Under the pieces are notes generated by a model. That model saw only the letters and a list, made by a program, of their open reading frames with translations. It had not been told where the DNA came from and did not search any database. A stretch of DNA of 64,000 nt from contig NZ_JAPEPI010000002.1 of assembly GCF_026340305.1 (NCBI RefSeq), positions 992,001-1,056,000 of the forward strand, written 5' to 3'. The stretch is from Streptomyces sp. NBC_01381. GTDB taxonomy: Bacteria > Actinomycetota > Actinomycetes > Streptomycetales > Streptomycetaceae. Of this stretch, positions 41,234-50,280 are shown in pieces. A program made the translations under genes and the position numbers. Position 1 is the first letter of the stretch, and each line of letters begins with the position of its first letter.

Positions 41234-41497
41234 GTGTTCAACGCGATCGAGGCACTGTTCGCACCAGGGCGCAAGCACACCGACGACGAGCAGAAGCGCC
41301 TGGAGATGACCCGCGTCGACCTCAACGACGGCGACCCGGGGCGAGGGCCGATAGACCTGACGTCGGGCAAGGTGGTCGTACGCCCACCCGTGCCCTCGCC
41401 GCGTGCGGACGAGACTGCCGGCCCTGACGGGACGCCGGGCCCTGGCGAGACCCCCGGCCCTGAGGAGACGGCGCCCTCCGGCGAACCGGGCAGCTGA
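41234..41497 (+). CDS. Small protein, probable DUF6191 family, with Pro-Gly tail
   Basis: An 87-residue protein. FNAIEALFAPGRKHTDDEQK and PGRGPIDLTSGKVVVR form the conserved core that I associate with the Streptomyces DUF6191 family. The last 30 residues are a low-complexity Pro-Gly-Glu-Thr tail. GGGAGG lies 4 bases before the GTG at 41234. No function known. Its stop is one base from the convergent dehydrogenase gene. Confidence 0.72.
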   Translation: MFNAIEALFAPGRKHTDDEQKRLEMTRVDLNDGDPGRGPIDLTSGKVVVRPPVPSPRADETAGPDGTPGPGETPGPEETAPSGEPGS

Positions 41498-41498
41498 G

Positions 41499-42668
41499 CT
41501 ACTTCACCTCCACCTCCAGGATCTTGTCGTCCCCCTTCTCCGGCGTCCCCCGTGAGTCCGTCTCGTTGGTGAGCAGCCACAGCTTGTCGCCGCCCGCCGC
41601 GAGCACCGTGCGCAGCCGGCCGTGCTCACCCTTCAGGAAGGACTGGGGCTCCACCGTCCCCTCCACGCCGAGCACCGGGATCCGCCAGAGCCGCTCGCCG
41701 CGCAGGCCCGCCATCCAGATCGAGCCCTCGGCGTAGGCGATGCCGCTCGGGGAGGCCTCGGAGGTCTTCCACTGGGCCACCGGGTCGTGGAAGCCGTCGC
41801 CTTCGTCGCCGTCCGCCTTGCCCTCGACCTTGGGCCAGCCGTAGTTGTCACCGGCCTTGATCTCGTTCAGCTCGTCCCAGGTGTTCTGGCCGAACTCCGC
41901 GGCCCAGAGCCGCTTCTCCTCGTCCCAGGCCAGACCCTGCACATTGCGGTGGCCGTACGAGTACACCGGGGAGTCGTCGAAGGGATTGCCGGGGGCCGGG
42001 TCGCCGTCCGGCGTCAGGCGGAGGATCTTGCCGCCCAGCGACTTCTTGTCCTGGGCCAGATCGGTGTCGCCGGTCTCGCCCGTGCCCGCGTAGAGCATCT
42101 TGTCCGGGCCGAAGGCGATCCTGCCGCCGTTGTGGATCATGCCCTTGGGGATGCCCTTGAAGACCGTGTCGGGAGCGCCGAGCTGCTCCCCGGACGGCTT
42201 CTTCTCGTCGTACAGCATGCGGGCGATGCGGTTGTCGGACTCCGTGGTGAAGTACGCGTACACCATGTGGTCCGACGCGTACGAAGGAGAGAGTGCGAGG
42301 CCCATCAGGCCGCCCTCGCCGCCGGGGGCGACGCCGGGCACCTCGCCAAGCTCGGTCTTCTTGCCCGTCTTCCCGTCGATGCGGGTGATCGTCCCCTCGT
42401 CGCGCGAGGACACCAGGAGGTCTCCGCCGGGGAGGGCCGCCAGGCCCCACGGCGACTTCAGGTTCTCCGTGAGCGTCTTGGTGACTTTCGCCGCTCCCTT
42501 CTCCGGAGGGGCGTCGGCGCGCGGCTTCCCGGTCGGGGTCCCGCTCGACTTCGCGGGGCTCGACTCGGCGCTCTTGCCTTCGCCAGGCGCATCACCGCCG
42601 GACGAGCATCCCGCCGCGAACACAAGGGCGGCAGCGGCCAATACGGCGGTCACAGCAGGTCGTTGCAC
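41499..42668 (-). CDS. PQQ-type glucose/sorbosone dehydrogenase family lipoprotein
   Basis: A 389-residue beta-propeller. The lipobox VFAAGC with Cys21 predicts lipid anchoring outside the membrane, followed by a Ser/Pro/Lys linker. The propeller has SPWGLAALPGGDLLVSSR, the catalytic HNGGRIAFGPDKMLYAGTGE, YGHRNVQGLAWD and DNYGWPKVEG, all typical of the GSDH family, which oxidises sugars with PQQ or is inactive for it. The start is a GTG with AAGGGAA upstream. Whether this organism makes PQQ cannot be judged here. Confidence 0.88.
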   Translation of the reverse strand: MQRPAVTAVLAAAALVFAAGCSSGGDAPGEGKSAESSPAKSSGTPTGKPRADAPPEKGAAKVTKTLTENLKSPWGLAALPGGDLLVSSRDEGTITRIDGKTGKKTELGEVPGVAPGGEGGLMGLALSPSYASDHMVYAYFTTESDNRIARMLYDEKKPSGEQLGAPDTVFKGIPKGMIHNGGRIAFGPDKMLYAGTGETGDTDLAQDKKSLGGKILRLTPDGDPAPGNPFDDSPVYSYGHRNVQGLAWDEEKRLWAAEFGQNTWDELNEIKAGDNYGWPKVEGKADGDEGDGFHDPVAQWKTSEASPSGIAYAEGSIWMAGLRGERLWRIPVLGVEGTVEPQSFLKGEHGRLRTVLAAGGDKLWLLTNETDSRGTPEKGDDKILEVEVK

Positions 42669-42822
42669 GATCAGGTTCCCTTCGACGCGGCGCTTCTACT
42701 GTTCATACACCGCTCGGCCCTCGCAGGTTCCCACCTCGCCCGCACGAGATCGCGGACGCCCGGCCCGCCGGATCAGCGGACGCCCGCCCCGACGCCCGCC
42801 CGCACCGGACCAGACGCCGACC

Positions 42823-43815
42823 TCAGTCCCACGACCCGAGCGCCGCGGGCAGCGCCGCGATCTCCGCCAGGTCCGCCGCGGTCAGCCGCACCGCTGCCGC
42901 CCCCGCGTTCTGCACCGCCCAGCGCTCCCGCTTGGCCCCCGGAATCGGCACCACGTGCGGCCCCTGCGCGAGCACCCACGCCAGCGCCACCTGCGCCGGC
43001 GTCGCCCCGTGCCGCTCGGCCACCCGGCGCAGGCCCACCACCAGCGGCTGATTGGCCGCCATCATCTCCGCGGTGAAACGGGGATGCCGGGCCCGCAGAT
43101 CGTCCGGCTCGAAGCCCTGCCCCGGCGTCAGCGTCCCGGTGAGGAAGCCGTTCCCCAGCGGCATCGCCGCCAGGAAGCCGATCCCTCGCGCACCGCACCA
43201 CGGCAGCAGGGTCTGCAGCGCCTCCTGCGACCACACCGAGAGCTCGGCCTCCACCGCGCCGACGGGGAAGACCTGCTGGATCCGTTCGAGCTGGCGGATC
43301 GTTCCCTCGTGCAGCCCGCGGCCCTCGCGCCGCGATGCCCGGGCGCCCAGCGCACACAGCCCGAGGGCCCGCACCTTGCCCGCCGCGACGAGCTCCGCCA
43401 TCGCGCCCCACGTCTCCTCGATGGGCACCTCGGGGTCGGCGCGGTGCAGCTGGTACAGGTCGATGGTCTCGGTCTGCAGCCGCCGCAAGGAAGCGTCGCA
43501 GGCCCGCTTCACATAGCCGGGGCGGCCGTTGGCGACGATGTGCTGCTCGCCCACCAGGAGCCCGCACTTGGTCGAGACGAAGGCCTCGGCACGGCGCCCC
43601 TTGAGCGCACGCCCCACCAGGTGCTCATTGGTGAACGGCCCGTACATGTCCGCCGTGTCCAGCAGCGTCGAGCCCTGGTCGAGTGCCGCGTGCACGGTGC
43701 GCAGCGACTCCTCGCCCCGCTGCCGCGAGCCCGTGTAGGCCCAGCTCATCGGCATGCAGCCGAGTCCGATCGCGCCCACCTCGAGCGCTGCGGCGCCGAT
43801 CGTCCTGCGGTCCAC
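42823..43815 (-). CDS. Aldo/keto reductase
   Basis: A 330-residue TIM-barrel oxidoreductase. The catalytic tetrad is visible: Asp in LLDTADMYG, Tyr in DMYG, Lys in FVSTKCG and His in YQLHRAD. NADPH binding is supported by VVPIPGAKR. A loop after LGARASRREGRGL is longer than usual. The start is GTG at 43815. It is divergent from the D-2-hydroxyacid dehydrogenase gene, with about 95 bases between. Confidence 0.9.
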   Translation of the reverse strand: MDRRTIGAAALEVGAIGLGCMPMSWAYTGSRQRGEESLRTVHAALDQGSTLLDTADMYGPFTNEHLVGRALKGRRAEAFVSTKCGLLVGEQHIVANGRPGYVKRACDASLRRLQTETIDLYQLHRADPEVPIEETWGAMAELVAAGKVRALGLCALGARASRREGRGLHEGTIRQLERIQQVFPVGAVEAELSVWSQEALQTLLPWCGARGIGFLAAMPLGNGFLTGTLTPGQGFEPDDLRARHPRFTAEMMAANQPLVVGLRRVAERHGATPAQVALAWVLAQGPHVVPIPGAKRERWAVQNAGAAAVRLTAADLAEIAALPAALGSWD

Positions 43816-43870
43816 CTGGCCGTGCCCCCCACCTCTGTCCTAGCGGCCACCAACGTAACCTCTGCGGCCC

Positions 43871-43900
43871 TGGACGCGGCGTCCGGCCTGTGCGCATTAG
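43871..43900 (+). promoter_or_regulatory. Candidate promoter of the hydroxyacid dehydrogenase gene
   Basis: TGGACG (43871-43876), an 18-base spacer and CATTAG (43895-43900) end 10 bases before the ATG. No ribosome-binding site is visible, so a nearly leaderless transcript is plausible. Confidence 0.3.
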
Positions 43901-43910
43901 CCTCCTGACC

Positions 43911-44861
43911 ATGACGACAGATGTATGGCTCCCCTACCCCGCCGACGAGATCGCGGGACTGCCGGGCGCGTCCGACTCCGGGCTCAACTACCGCTTCTGG
44001 GACGGCGGCCCGGAGTTTCCCGCGGATCCGGCCGACTGCGTCTTCTACGTGGTGCCTTACATGAAGGCCACCGAGATCGCCGTGCGCCCGCTGCCCGCGA
44101 TGACGTCCCTGCGTGCCGTGCAGACGCTCACCGCGGGCATCGACCACGTGGAGCCCGGGCTCAAGTTCCTCGCGCCCGGCGTGCGGTTGTGCAATGCCAA
44201 GGGTGTCCATGAGGCCAGCACGGCGGAGCTCGCGCTCGCCCTGACCCTCGCCTCCCTTCGGGGCATCCCCGGATTCGTGGAGGGGCAGCGGCAGGAGGAG
44301 TGGCGCTCCGGGTTCTATCCGGCGCTTGCCGACAAGTCCGTGCTGATCGTGGGATACGGATCGATCGGTTCCGCCATCGAGGACCGGCTCGCCCCCTTCG
44401 AGTGCGCGCGGGTGGCGCGCGTCGCGCGCTCCGCCCGTGCCACGGAGCGCGGCCCCGTGCACCCGCTCGCCGACCTGCCGTCGCTGCTGCCCGAAGCCGA
44501 CGTCGTCGTTGTCTCCACGCCCCTCACCGACACCTCCCGTGGCCTGGTGAACGCCGACTTTCTGGCCCACATGAAGGACGGCGCACTCCTGGTGAACGTC
44601 GCCCGCGGCCCCGTCGTCGACACCAAGGCGCTCCTCGCCGAACTGGAGAGCGGCCGCATCACCGCCGCCCTCGACGTGACCGACCCGGAACCGCTGCCCG
44701 CGGGCCATCCCCTGTGGCACGCTCCTGGAGTGCTCATCAGCCCGCACGTGGGCGGATCGACCTCCGCCTTCGAGCCCCGCGCCAAGCGCCTGCTCGCCGC
44801 GCAGCTGACCCGGTACGTGTCCGGGGAACCTCTCGACAACGTCGTACTGACAACCCAGTAA
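43911..44861 (+). CDS. D-2-hydroxyacid dehydrogenase
   Basis: A 316-residue NAD(P)-dependent dehydrogenase. The nucleotide-binding loop is VLIVGYGSIGSAIE. The catalytic residues are in NVARGPVVDT (Arg), DVTDPEPLP (Glu) and SPHVGGST (His). Compared with SerA it lacks regulatory domains. It starts at ATG 43911 close to a promoter-like sequence. Substrate unspecified; such enzymes reduce 2-keto acids. Confidence 0.9.
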   Translation: MTTDVWLPYPADEIAGLPGASDSGLNYRFWDGGPEFPADPADCVFYVVPYMKATEIAVRPLPAMTSLRAVQTLTAGIDHVEPGLKFLAPGVRLCNAKGVHEASTAELALALTLASLRGIPGFVEGQRQEEWRSGFYPALADKSVLIVGYGSIGSAIEDRLAPFECARVARVARSARATERGPVHPLADLPSLLPEADVVVVSTPLTDTSRGLVNADFLAHMKDGALLVNVARGPVVDTKALLAELESGRITAALDVTDPEPLPAGHPLWHAPGVLISPHVGGSTSAFEPRAKRLLAAQLTRYVSGEPLDNVVLTTQ

Positions 44862-44927
44862 AGGGCGTTGACGAACCCTTCGAGCACGCTCCGCACCCAT
44901 GTGCGTGCGCCCCGTGTTCACATAGCC

Positions 44928-44940
44928 GGTGACAGTCACT
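44928..44940. promoter_or_regulatory. BldD-like palindrome upstream of the GGDEF gene
   Basis: GTGA-CAG-TCACT (44929-44940) within GGTGACAGTCACT resembles the BldD operator pattern AGTGA-Nm-TCAC. BldD, with c-di-GMP as cofactor, represses several GGDEF/EAL genes in Streptomyces. The site is 130 bases before the preferred start. Confidence 0.45.
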
Positions 44941-45070
44941 GAGCGTAGAGAGACTATGTCCCTGAGTGACGAGACTGGTGTATCGTCCCGACAGGGGATG
45001 CGCCGTGGACCGTTCGGCGCCGGGGACGAGACATCAGACTGTGAGGGGGGCGACGGGCGATGCACGGTCA

Positions 45071-48000
45071 ATGGGCGAACGATCCGACGCGGCGAGGCCG
45101 CCGGCGGCGACTCTCACGCGCACCGGCTCGCATGCGGACGCGCTGCCGCCACACACACCACGACCCGCGGTCCCGCACCCACGGCAGGGGGACGGACACG
45201 GCGGAGGCGGCGCGGACCAGGGCGGCCCGGTGAGCACCCGCCCGTCCCCCGCCACCCTCCTGGAGGCCGCCGCAGGCGTGGCGACGGCGCCGCTGCCGCC
45301 CGGAGCGCCGCTGACCCGCCGCCCCGTACCCGGTCCCGGCTCGGGCCTGGTCTCGCAGATCGTGCTGCTCGTGGTCTGCGGCGGGTACGCGACGGGGGCC
45401 GCGATCGGCTGGGGTTCGAGCCGAGTCGCCCTGATCATGGGCGACTTCGGACTGAGCGTCGCCGCCGCGACCGCCGCGGTCTCCTGCTTCCGCTACTCCC
45501 GCACCCGGCGCAGCCGCTTTCGACCCGCGTGGCTGCTGTTCGCGCTCTCCTCCGCGATGGCGGCCCTGGGCAACGCCGTGTGGGGCTGGTACGAGGTCGT
45601 CCTCGAGGAGCCCGTGCCGAGTCCGGGCCTCGCGGATCTCTTCTTCCTCTGCTTCGCGCCGCCCGCCATCATCGGCCTGCTCGTGCTGGCCAAGCGCCCG
45701 GTGACCAAGGCCGGTTGGGGCTGCCTCGCGCTCGACTCCTGGCTCATCGGCGGCTCACTGCTCACGCTCTCCTGGAGCCTGGCGCTCGCGCACACCGCAG
45801 AGTTCGAGGGTCAGAGCGTCGCGCACGCCGCCCTCTCGCTCGCCTATCCGCTGCTCGACATCGCGCTGGTCAGCATGGTTCTCGCGCTGCACTTCAGGCG
45901 ATCGTCCACCAACCGCACGGCGGTGAACACGGCGATCGGCGCCCTCGCGCTGACCGTCATGTGCGACGCGATGTTCACCTCGCCGCTGCTGCACGCCAGT
46001 TACCGCTCGGGGCAGATGCTCGACGCCGGCTGGTTCGCGGGATCACTGCTCCTGGCGTACGCACCCTGGGCGACGCCCCGGAACCGGCACGGGGACGACG
46101 GGCACCACGCGCGCGTGGAGTGCGACAGCGCCCCGAAGGCGCCGCGGGCCGCCGTCACGCGTCCCATCGCCGGATCGCTGGCCGCGCTCACGCCGTATCT
46201 GGCAGCCGCCGTCTGCACGTTGGGGATTCTCTACAACGTGCTCAGCGGCCGCAGCGTCGACGAGGTGGTGCTCTTCACCGCGGGCACGGTCGTCCTCGCC
46301 CTCGTCGTCCGCCAGGGCATCATGCTCCTCGACAACATCACCCTCACCCAGGAACTGGCCCAGAAGGAGAACCACTTCCGCTCCCTGGTGCAGGGTTCGA
46401 GCGACGTCATCATGATCGCCGCTCCGAACGGCATACTCCGCTACGTCAGCCCGGCCGCCGCGGGGGTCTACGGCCGGGAGGCCGATGAGCTCGTCGGCTC
46501 CGAACTCGCCTCGCTCATGCACCCCGAGGACCTGGGCCGTGTGGTCCACGAGGTCCGCAGATTCCTCGCCGCGAACCCCCTCGAAGAGCCCACGACCCGC
46601 ATCGAGTGCCGCTTCAAGTCCGGCGACGGCGACTGGCTGAACGTGGAGTCCACGGTCAACCGCCACCAGGGCGGGCTCATCTTCAACAGCCGGGACGTCA
46701 CCGAACGGGTGCGCCTCCAGGCGCAGTTGCAGCACAACGCCGAGCACGATCCGCTGACCGACCTGCCCAACCGTGCCCTGTTCACCCGGCGCGTGGGCCA
46801 GGCGCTGACCGGCCGCAGAGTGACCGACCGCGGTACGGCCGTGCTCTTCATCGACCTGGACGGCTTCAAGGCGGTCAACGACACCATCGGCCACCAGGCA
46901 GGCGACGAACTGCTCATCCAGGCGGCCCGCCGCCTTCATGAGGCCGTCAGGTCGGGCGACTGCGCGGCCCGGCTCGGCGGCGACGAATTCGCCGCGCTGA
47001 TCGTCGGCGACGGCACGCGCGACCAGGCCGCACGCGAGCAGCACATCTACGAACTCGCCGACCGCCTCAGAATCACCCTCTCCCAGCCCTACGCCATCGA
47101 CGGAAACGACGTGCGGGTGGCGGCGTCCATCGGCGTCGCCTTCGCCGAACCAGGCATCGGAGCGGGCGAGTTGCTGCGCAACGCCGACCTCGCGATGTAC
47201 CGCGCCAAGGCCGCCGGCAAGGGCCGCGTCGAGCTGTACGCACCGCAGATGCAGGCCGATGTCGTACGCAAGGCGGAGCTCGCCACGCGGCTGCGCACAG
47301 CCCTGCATGACGGTGAGTTCGCGCTGCTCCACCAGCCCGTGGTGTCCCTGGACGACGGGCGCATCACCTGCGTCGCCGCCCAGGCCCGCTGGCGCTCGGC
47401 GCAGGGCATCCTCTTCACGCCCGCCGAGTTCCTGCGCGTGGCCGACACCTCGGACTCCCAGGAGGGCGCCCGCACCGCCGAGCTGGGCCGCTGGATGCTC
47501 GAGGAGGCCGTCGAGCAGGCCGCCGAGCGGGGCCACACGGGCCACGCGACGCCCATCGCCGTCCGGATGAGCGCGCGCCGTCTGCTCGACCGCTCGATGC
47601 CGCTCGGCTCCATCGAGGCGCTCCTGACCCGGCACGGCCTGCCCTCCGGGGCGCTGATCATCGAGCTCGCCGACAGCGACCCCCGGGTGCCGCTCGACGA
47701 GCTGGAGCGGCGGCTGACCACGCTGCGCAGGCTCGGCGTACGCATCGCCCTGGACGGCTTCGGCAACGGCTATGCCGCGATCACGGCACTGCGCAGGCTC
47801 CCCGTGGACGTACTGAAACTGGACCGCAGTCTCATCGAGGGTGTCGTCGAGTCCGCGCGGCTGCACAAGATCACATCCGGACTGCTCCGCATCGCGAGCG
47901 ACCTGGGTCTGCTCTCCGTGGCCGACGGCGTCGATCTGCCGGAGCAGGTCACCGCCCTGCGCGCGATGGGCTGCACACATGGACAGGGCATGGCGTTCTC

Positions 48001-48169
48001 GGGCCCCCTCGACGAGTATCGGCTGCGCCGCGCGCTGTCCCTCGGGCGGTATCCGGTGCCGCACGGGCCGGTCGAGCCGGTCCTCGCGGGCGGCCCTTCG
48101 GGCGTCTTCGGAGGAGGTGCCGAGTCCTACGCCCGCTCACATAATGAGACCCCCGTCCCACCTACTTGA
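45071..48169 (+). CDS. Membrane PAS-GGDEF protein with degenerate EAL domain
   Basis: A protein of about 1032 residues. About ten hydrophobic helices (roughly residues 85-430) form an integral sensor, followed by a PAS domain (about 440-550; NHFRSLVQGSSDVIMIAAPNG begins it). GGDEF is intact at about 636-640, so diguanylate cyclase activity is likely. The EAL domain lacks its key residues: EAL is AAQ at 769-771, the DDFGTG loop is LDGFGNG, and the EVIE/EGVE glutamates are replaced. It is thus probably an inactive or binding domain. The start is uncertain: the frame opens at GTG 44966, and GTG 45230 is also possible. It precedes ilvB as in S. coelicolor SCO5511 (from memory). Confidence 0.85.
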   Translation: MGERSDAARPPAATLTRTGSHADALPPHTPRPAVPHPRQGDGHGGGGADQGGPVSTRPSPATLLEAAAGVATAPLPPGAPLTRRPVPGPGSGLVSQIVLLVVCGGYATGAAIGWGSSRVALIMGDFGLSVAAATAAVSCFRYSRTRRSRFRPAWLLFALSSAMAALGNAVWGWYEVVLEEPVPSPGLADLFFLCFAPPAIIGLLVLAKRPVTKAGWGCLALDSWLIGGSLLTLSWSLALAHTAEFEGQSVAHAALSLAYPLLDIALVSMVLALHFRRSSTNRTAVNTAIGALALTVMCDAMFTSPLLHASYRSGQMLDAGWFAGSLLLAYAPWATPRNRHGDDGHHARVECDSAPKAPRAAVTRPIAGSLAALTPYLAAAVCTLGILYNVLSGRSVDEVVLFTAGTVVLALVVRQGIMLLDNITLTQELAQKENHFRSLVQGSSDVIMIAAPNGILRYVSPAAAGVYGREADELVGSELASLMHPEDLGRVVHEVRRFLAANPLEEPTTRIECRFKSGDGDWLNVESTVNRHQGGLIFNSRDVTERVRLQAQLQHNAEHDPLTDLPNRALFTRRVGQALTGRRVTDRGTAVLFIDLDGFKAVNDTIGHQAGDELLIQAARRLHEAVRSGDCAARLGGDEFAALIVGDGTRDQAAREQHIYELADRLRITLSQPYAIDGNDVRVAASIGVAFAEPGIGAGELLRNADLAMYRAKAAGKGRVELYAPQMQADVVRKAELATRLRTALHDGEFALLHQPVVSLDDGRITCVAAQARWRSAQGILFTPAEFLRVADTSDSQEGARTAELGRWMLEEAVEQAAERGHTGHATPIAVRMSARRLLDRSMPLGSIEALLTRHGLPSGALIIELADSDPRVPLDELERRLTTLRRLGVRIALDGFGNGYAAITALRRLPVDVLKLDRSLIEGVVESARLHKITSGLLRIASDLGLLSVADGVDLPEQVTALRAMGCTHGQGMAFSGPLDEYRLRRALSLGRYPVPHGPVEPVLAGGPSGVFGGGAESYARSHNETPVPPT

Positions 48170-48202
48170 CAGGCGCAGCGTGCCGGGGAGAGGGTCAGTG
48201 CC

Positions 48203-48244
48203 ATGCGCACCCGAATTCTCGTACTTGGAAAGCGCGTCGGCTGA
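48203..48244 (+). CDS. ilvB leader peptide MRTRILVLGKRVG
   Basis: A 13-codon ORF with GAGAGGG upstream. Codons 5-8 are ATT-CTC-GTA-CTT (Ile-Leu-Val-Leu), the three end products of the pathway encoded downstream. The three non-C/G-ending codons there are unusual for this genome and would slow ribosomes when charged tRNA is scarce. Attenuation leaders of this kind have been predicted for actinobacterial ilv genes. Confidence 0.82.
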   Translation: MRTRILVLGKRVG

Positions 48245-48333
48245 AGCTGGGACTCACCGGTCCGAACACCGGAATCCCTGCTACCGCTCCCGACGCGCTC
48301 CCCTCGCCTGCCTCACGGCACGAGGGGTTTTTT
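48231..48333 (+). promoter_or_regulatory. ilvBNC transcription attenuator
   Basis: Three elements follow the leader codons. A hairpin at 48249-48278 (GGGA/TCCC outer pairs, CCGGT/ACCGG inner) can act as a pause structure. Bases 48231-48240 (AGCGCGTCGG) are perfectly complementary to 48290-48299. The terminator follows at 48300-48333: CCCCTCG pairs with CGAGGGG around an inner TGCC/GGCA stem, then six U. A U tract is rare in this window, so the element stands out. Which pairing is the antiterminator cannot be settled by eye. Confidence 0.8.
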
Positions 48334-48403
48334 GTTGCACTGGCACCCGCCAAACCACCGCAAACACCCCGCAAAAACCCTCAGCTTCGAGAAGAGAATG
48401 CCG

Positions 48404-50251
48404 ATGACCGAGCAGGCCACCGGGGCCCACCATCCGCAGCCGCGGCCCCGTTCCGGAGGACAGCAGTCCGCCCCCGTCGAGCACGTCACGGGTGCGCAGT
48501 CCCTCATTCGTTCTCTCGAGGAGGTCGGGGCCGACACGGTATTCGGCATCCCCGGCGGCGCCATCCTTCCCGCGTACGACCCGATGATGGACTCCACCCG
48601 CGTCCGTCACGTCCTGGTCCGCCACGAGCAGGGCGCCGGCCACGCGGCCACCGGTTACGCGCAGGCCACCGGCAAGGTCGGGGTGTGCATGGCGACGAGC
48701 GGCCCCGGTGCCACCAACCTCGTCACCCCGATCGCCGACGCCCACATGGACTCCGTGCCCATGGTCGCGATCACCGGCCAGGTCGCCTCCAAGGCGATCG
48801 GCACGGACGCCTTCCAGGAGGCGGACATCGTCGGCATCACGATGCCGATCACCAAGCACAACTTCCTGGTCACCAAGGCCGAGGACATCCCGCGCACCAT
48901 CGCCGAGGCCTTCCACATCGCCTCGACGGGGCGTCCGGGCCCGGTCCTGGTGGACATCGCGAAGGACGCGCTGCAGGCGCAGACGACCTTCTCCTGGCCG
49001 CCGCAGCAGGACCTGCCCGGCTACCGCCCGGTGACCAAGCCGCACGCCAAGCAGATCCGCGAGGCCGCGAAGCTGATCACCGCGGCCAAGCGCCCGGTCC
49101 TGTACGTCGGCGGCGGCGTCATCAAGGCACACGCCACCGCCGAGCTGAAGGTCCTGGCAGAGCTCACCGGAGCGCCCGTCACCACCACCCTGATGGCGCT
49201 CGGCGCATTCCCCGACAGCCACCCGCTGCACGTGGGAATGCCGGGCATGCATGGTGCGGTCACCGCCGTCACCGCGCTGCAGAAGGCCGACCTGATCGTC
49301 GCCCTCGGAGCCCGTTTCGACGACCGTGTCACCGGCAAGCTGGACAGCTTCGCGCCGTACGCGAAGATCGTCCACGCCGACATCGACCCGGCCGAGATCG
49401 GCAAGAACCGCGCCGCGGACGTGCCGATCGTCGGGGATGCCCGCGAGGTCATCGCCGATCTGATCCAGGCCGTCCAGGCCGAGCACACCGCGGGCCAGAA
49501 GGGCGACTACACCGCCTGGTGGAAGGACCTCAGCCGCTGGCGCGAGACCTACCCCCTGGGCTACGACCAGCCCGATGACGGTTCGCTCTCCCCGCAGCAG
49601 GTCATCGAGCGCGTCGGCAAGCTCGCCCCCGAGGGGACGATCTTCGCGGCGGGCGTGGGCCAGCACCAGATGTGGGCCGCCCACTTCATCGACTACGAGC
49701 AGCCCGCCACCTGGCTCAACTCCGGCGGCGCCGGAACGATGGGCTACGCGGTCCCGGCCGCGATGGGCGCCAAGGCCGGTCAGCCCGACCGCACGGTCTG
49801 GGCGATCGACGGCGACGGCTGCTTCCAGATGACCAACCAGGAGCTCACCACCTGCGCCCTGAACAACATCCCGATCAAGGTCGCCATCATCAACAACGGC
49901 GCCCTGGGGATGGTCCGCCAGTGGCAGACGCTGTTCTACAACCAGCGCTACTCCAACACCGTGCTGCACAGCGGCCCCGAGGACATCGGCCCCAACAAGG
50001 GCACCCGCGTCCCGGACTTCGTGAAGCTGTCGGAGGCCATGGGCTGTGTGGCCCTGCGCTGTGAGCGTCCGGAAGACCTGGACAAGGTCATCGCGGAGGC
50101 CAACGCCATCAACGACCGCCCCGTCGTGGTCGACTTCATCGTCCACGAGGACGCCCAGGTCTGGCCGATGGTCGCCGCCGGCACCTCGAACGACGAGGTC
50201 ATGGCCGCCCGCGGGGTCCGCCCCGACTTCGGCGACAACGAAGACGACTGA
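48404..50251 (+). CDS. ilvB: Acetolactate synthase large subunit
   Basis: A 615-residue thiamine-diphosphate enzyme catalysing the first common step of valine, leucine and isoleucine synthesis. The ThDP glutamate lies in VRHEQGAGHAATGYA, the FAD/quinone region around GIPGGAILPAYD, and the ThDP metal motif is GDGCFQMTNQELTT ending near IINN. The second ATG at 48404 (six bases after ATG 48398) has better spacing from AGAAGAGA. The regulatory subunit gene follows after 29 bases. Expression is probably set by the upstream attenuator. Confidence 0.96.
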   Translation: MTEQATGAHHPQPRPRSGGQQSAPVEHVTGAQSLIRSLEEVGADTVFGIPGGAILPAYDPMMDSTRVRHVLVRHEQGAGHAATGYAQATGKVGVCMATSGPGATNLVTPIADAHMDSVPMVAITGQVASKAIGTDAFQEADIVGITMPITKHNFLVTKAEDIPRTIAEAFHIASTGRPGPVLVDIAKDALQAQTTFSWPPQQDLPGYRPVTKPHAKQIREAAKLITAAKRPVLYVGGGVIKAHATAELKVLAELTGAPVTTTLMALGAFPDSHPLHVGMPGMHGAVTAVTALQKADLIVALGARFDDRVTGKLDSFAPYAKIVHADIDPAEIGKNRAADVPIVGDAREVIADLIQAVQAEHTAGQKGDYTAWWKDLSRWRETYPLGYDQPDDGSLSPQQVIERVGKLAPEGTIFAAGVGQHQMWAAHFIDYEQPATWLNSGGAGTMGYAVPAAMGAKAGQPDRTVWAIDGDGCFQMTNQELTTCALNNIPIKVAIINNGALGMVRQWQTLFYNQRYSNTVLHSGPEDIGPNKGTRVPDFVKLSEAMGCVALRCERPEDLDKVIAEANAINDRPVVVDFIVHEDAQVWPMVAAGTSNDEVMAARGVRPDFGDNEDD

Positions 50252-50280
50252 GACCGAGAGCGAAAGAGAGACCCAGAGTC

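Noticed and set aside
48332..48403. N-terminal extension of IlvB in the upstream open frame
   Set aside because: The extension lies partly in the attenuator and has poor codon bias; ATG 48404 has the best-spaced ribosome-binding site.
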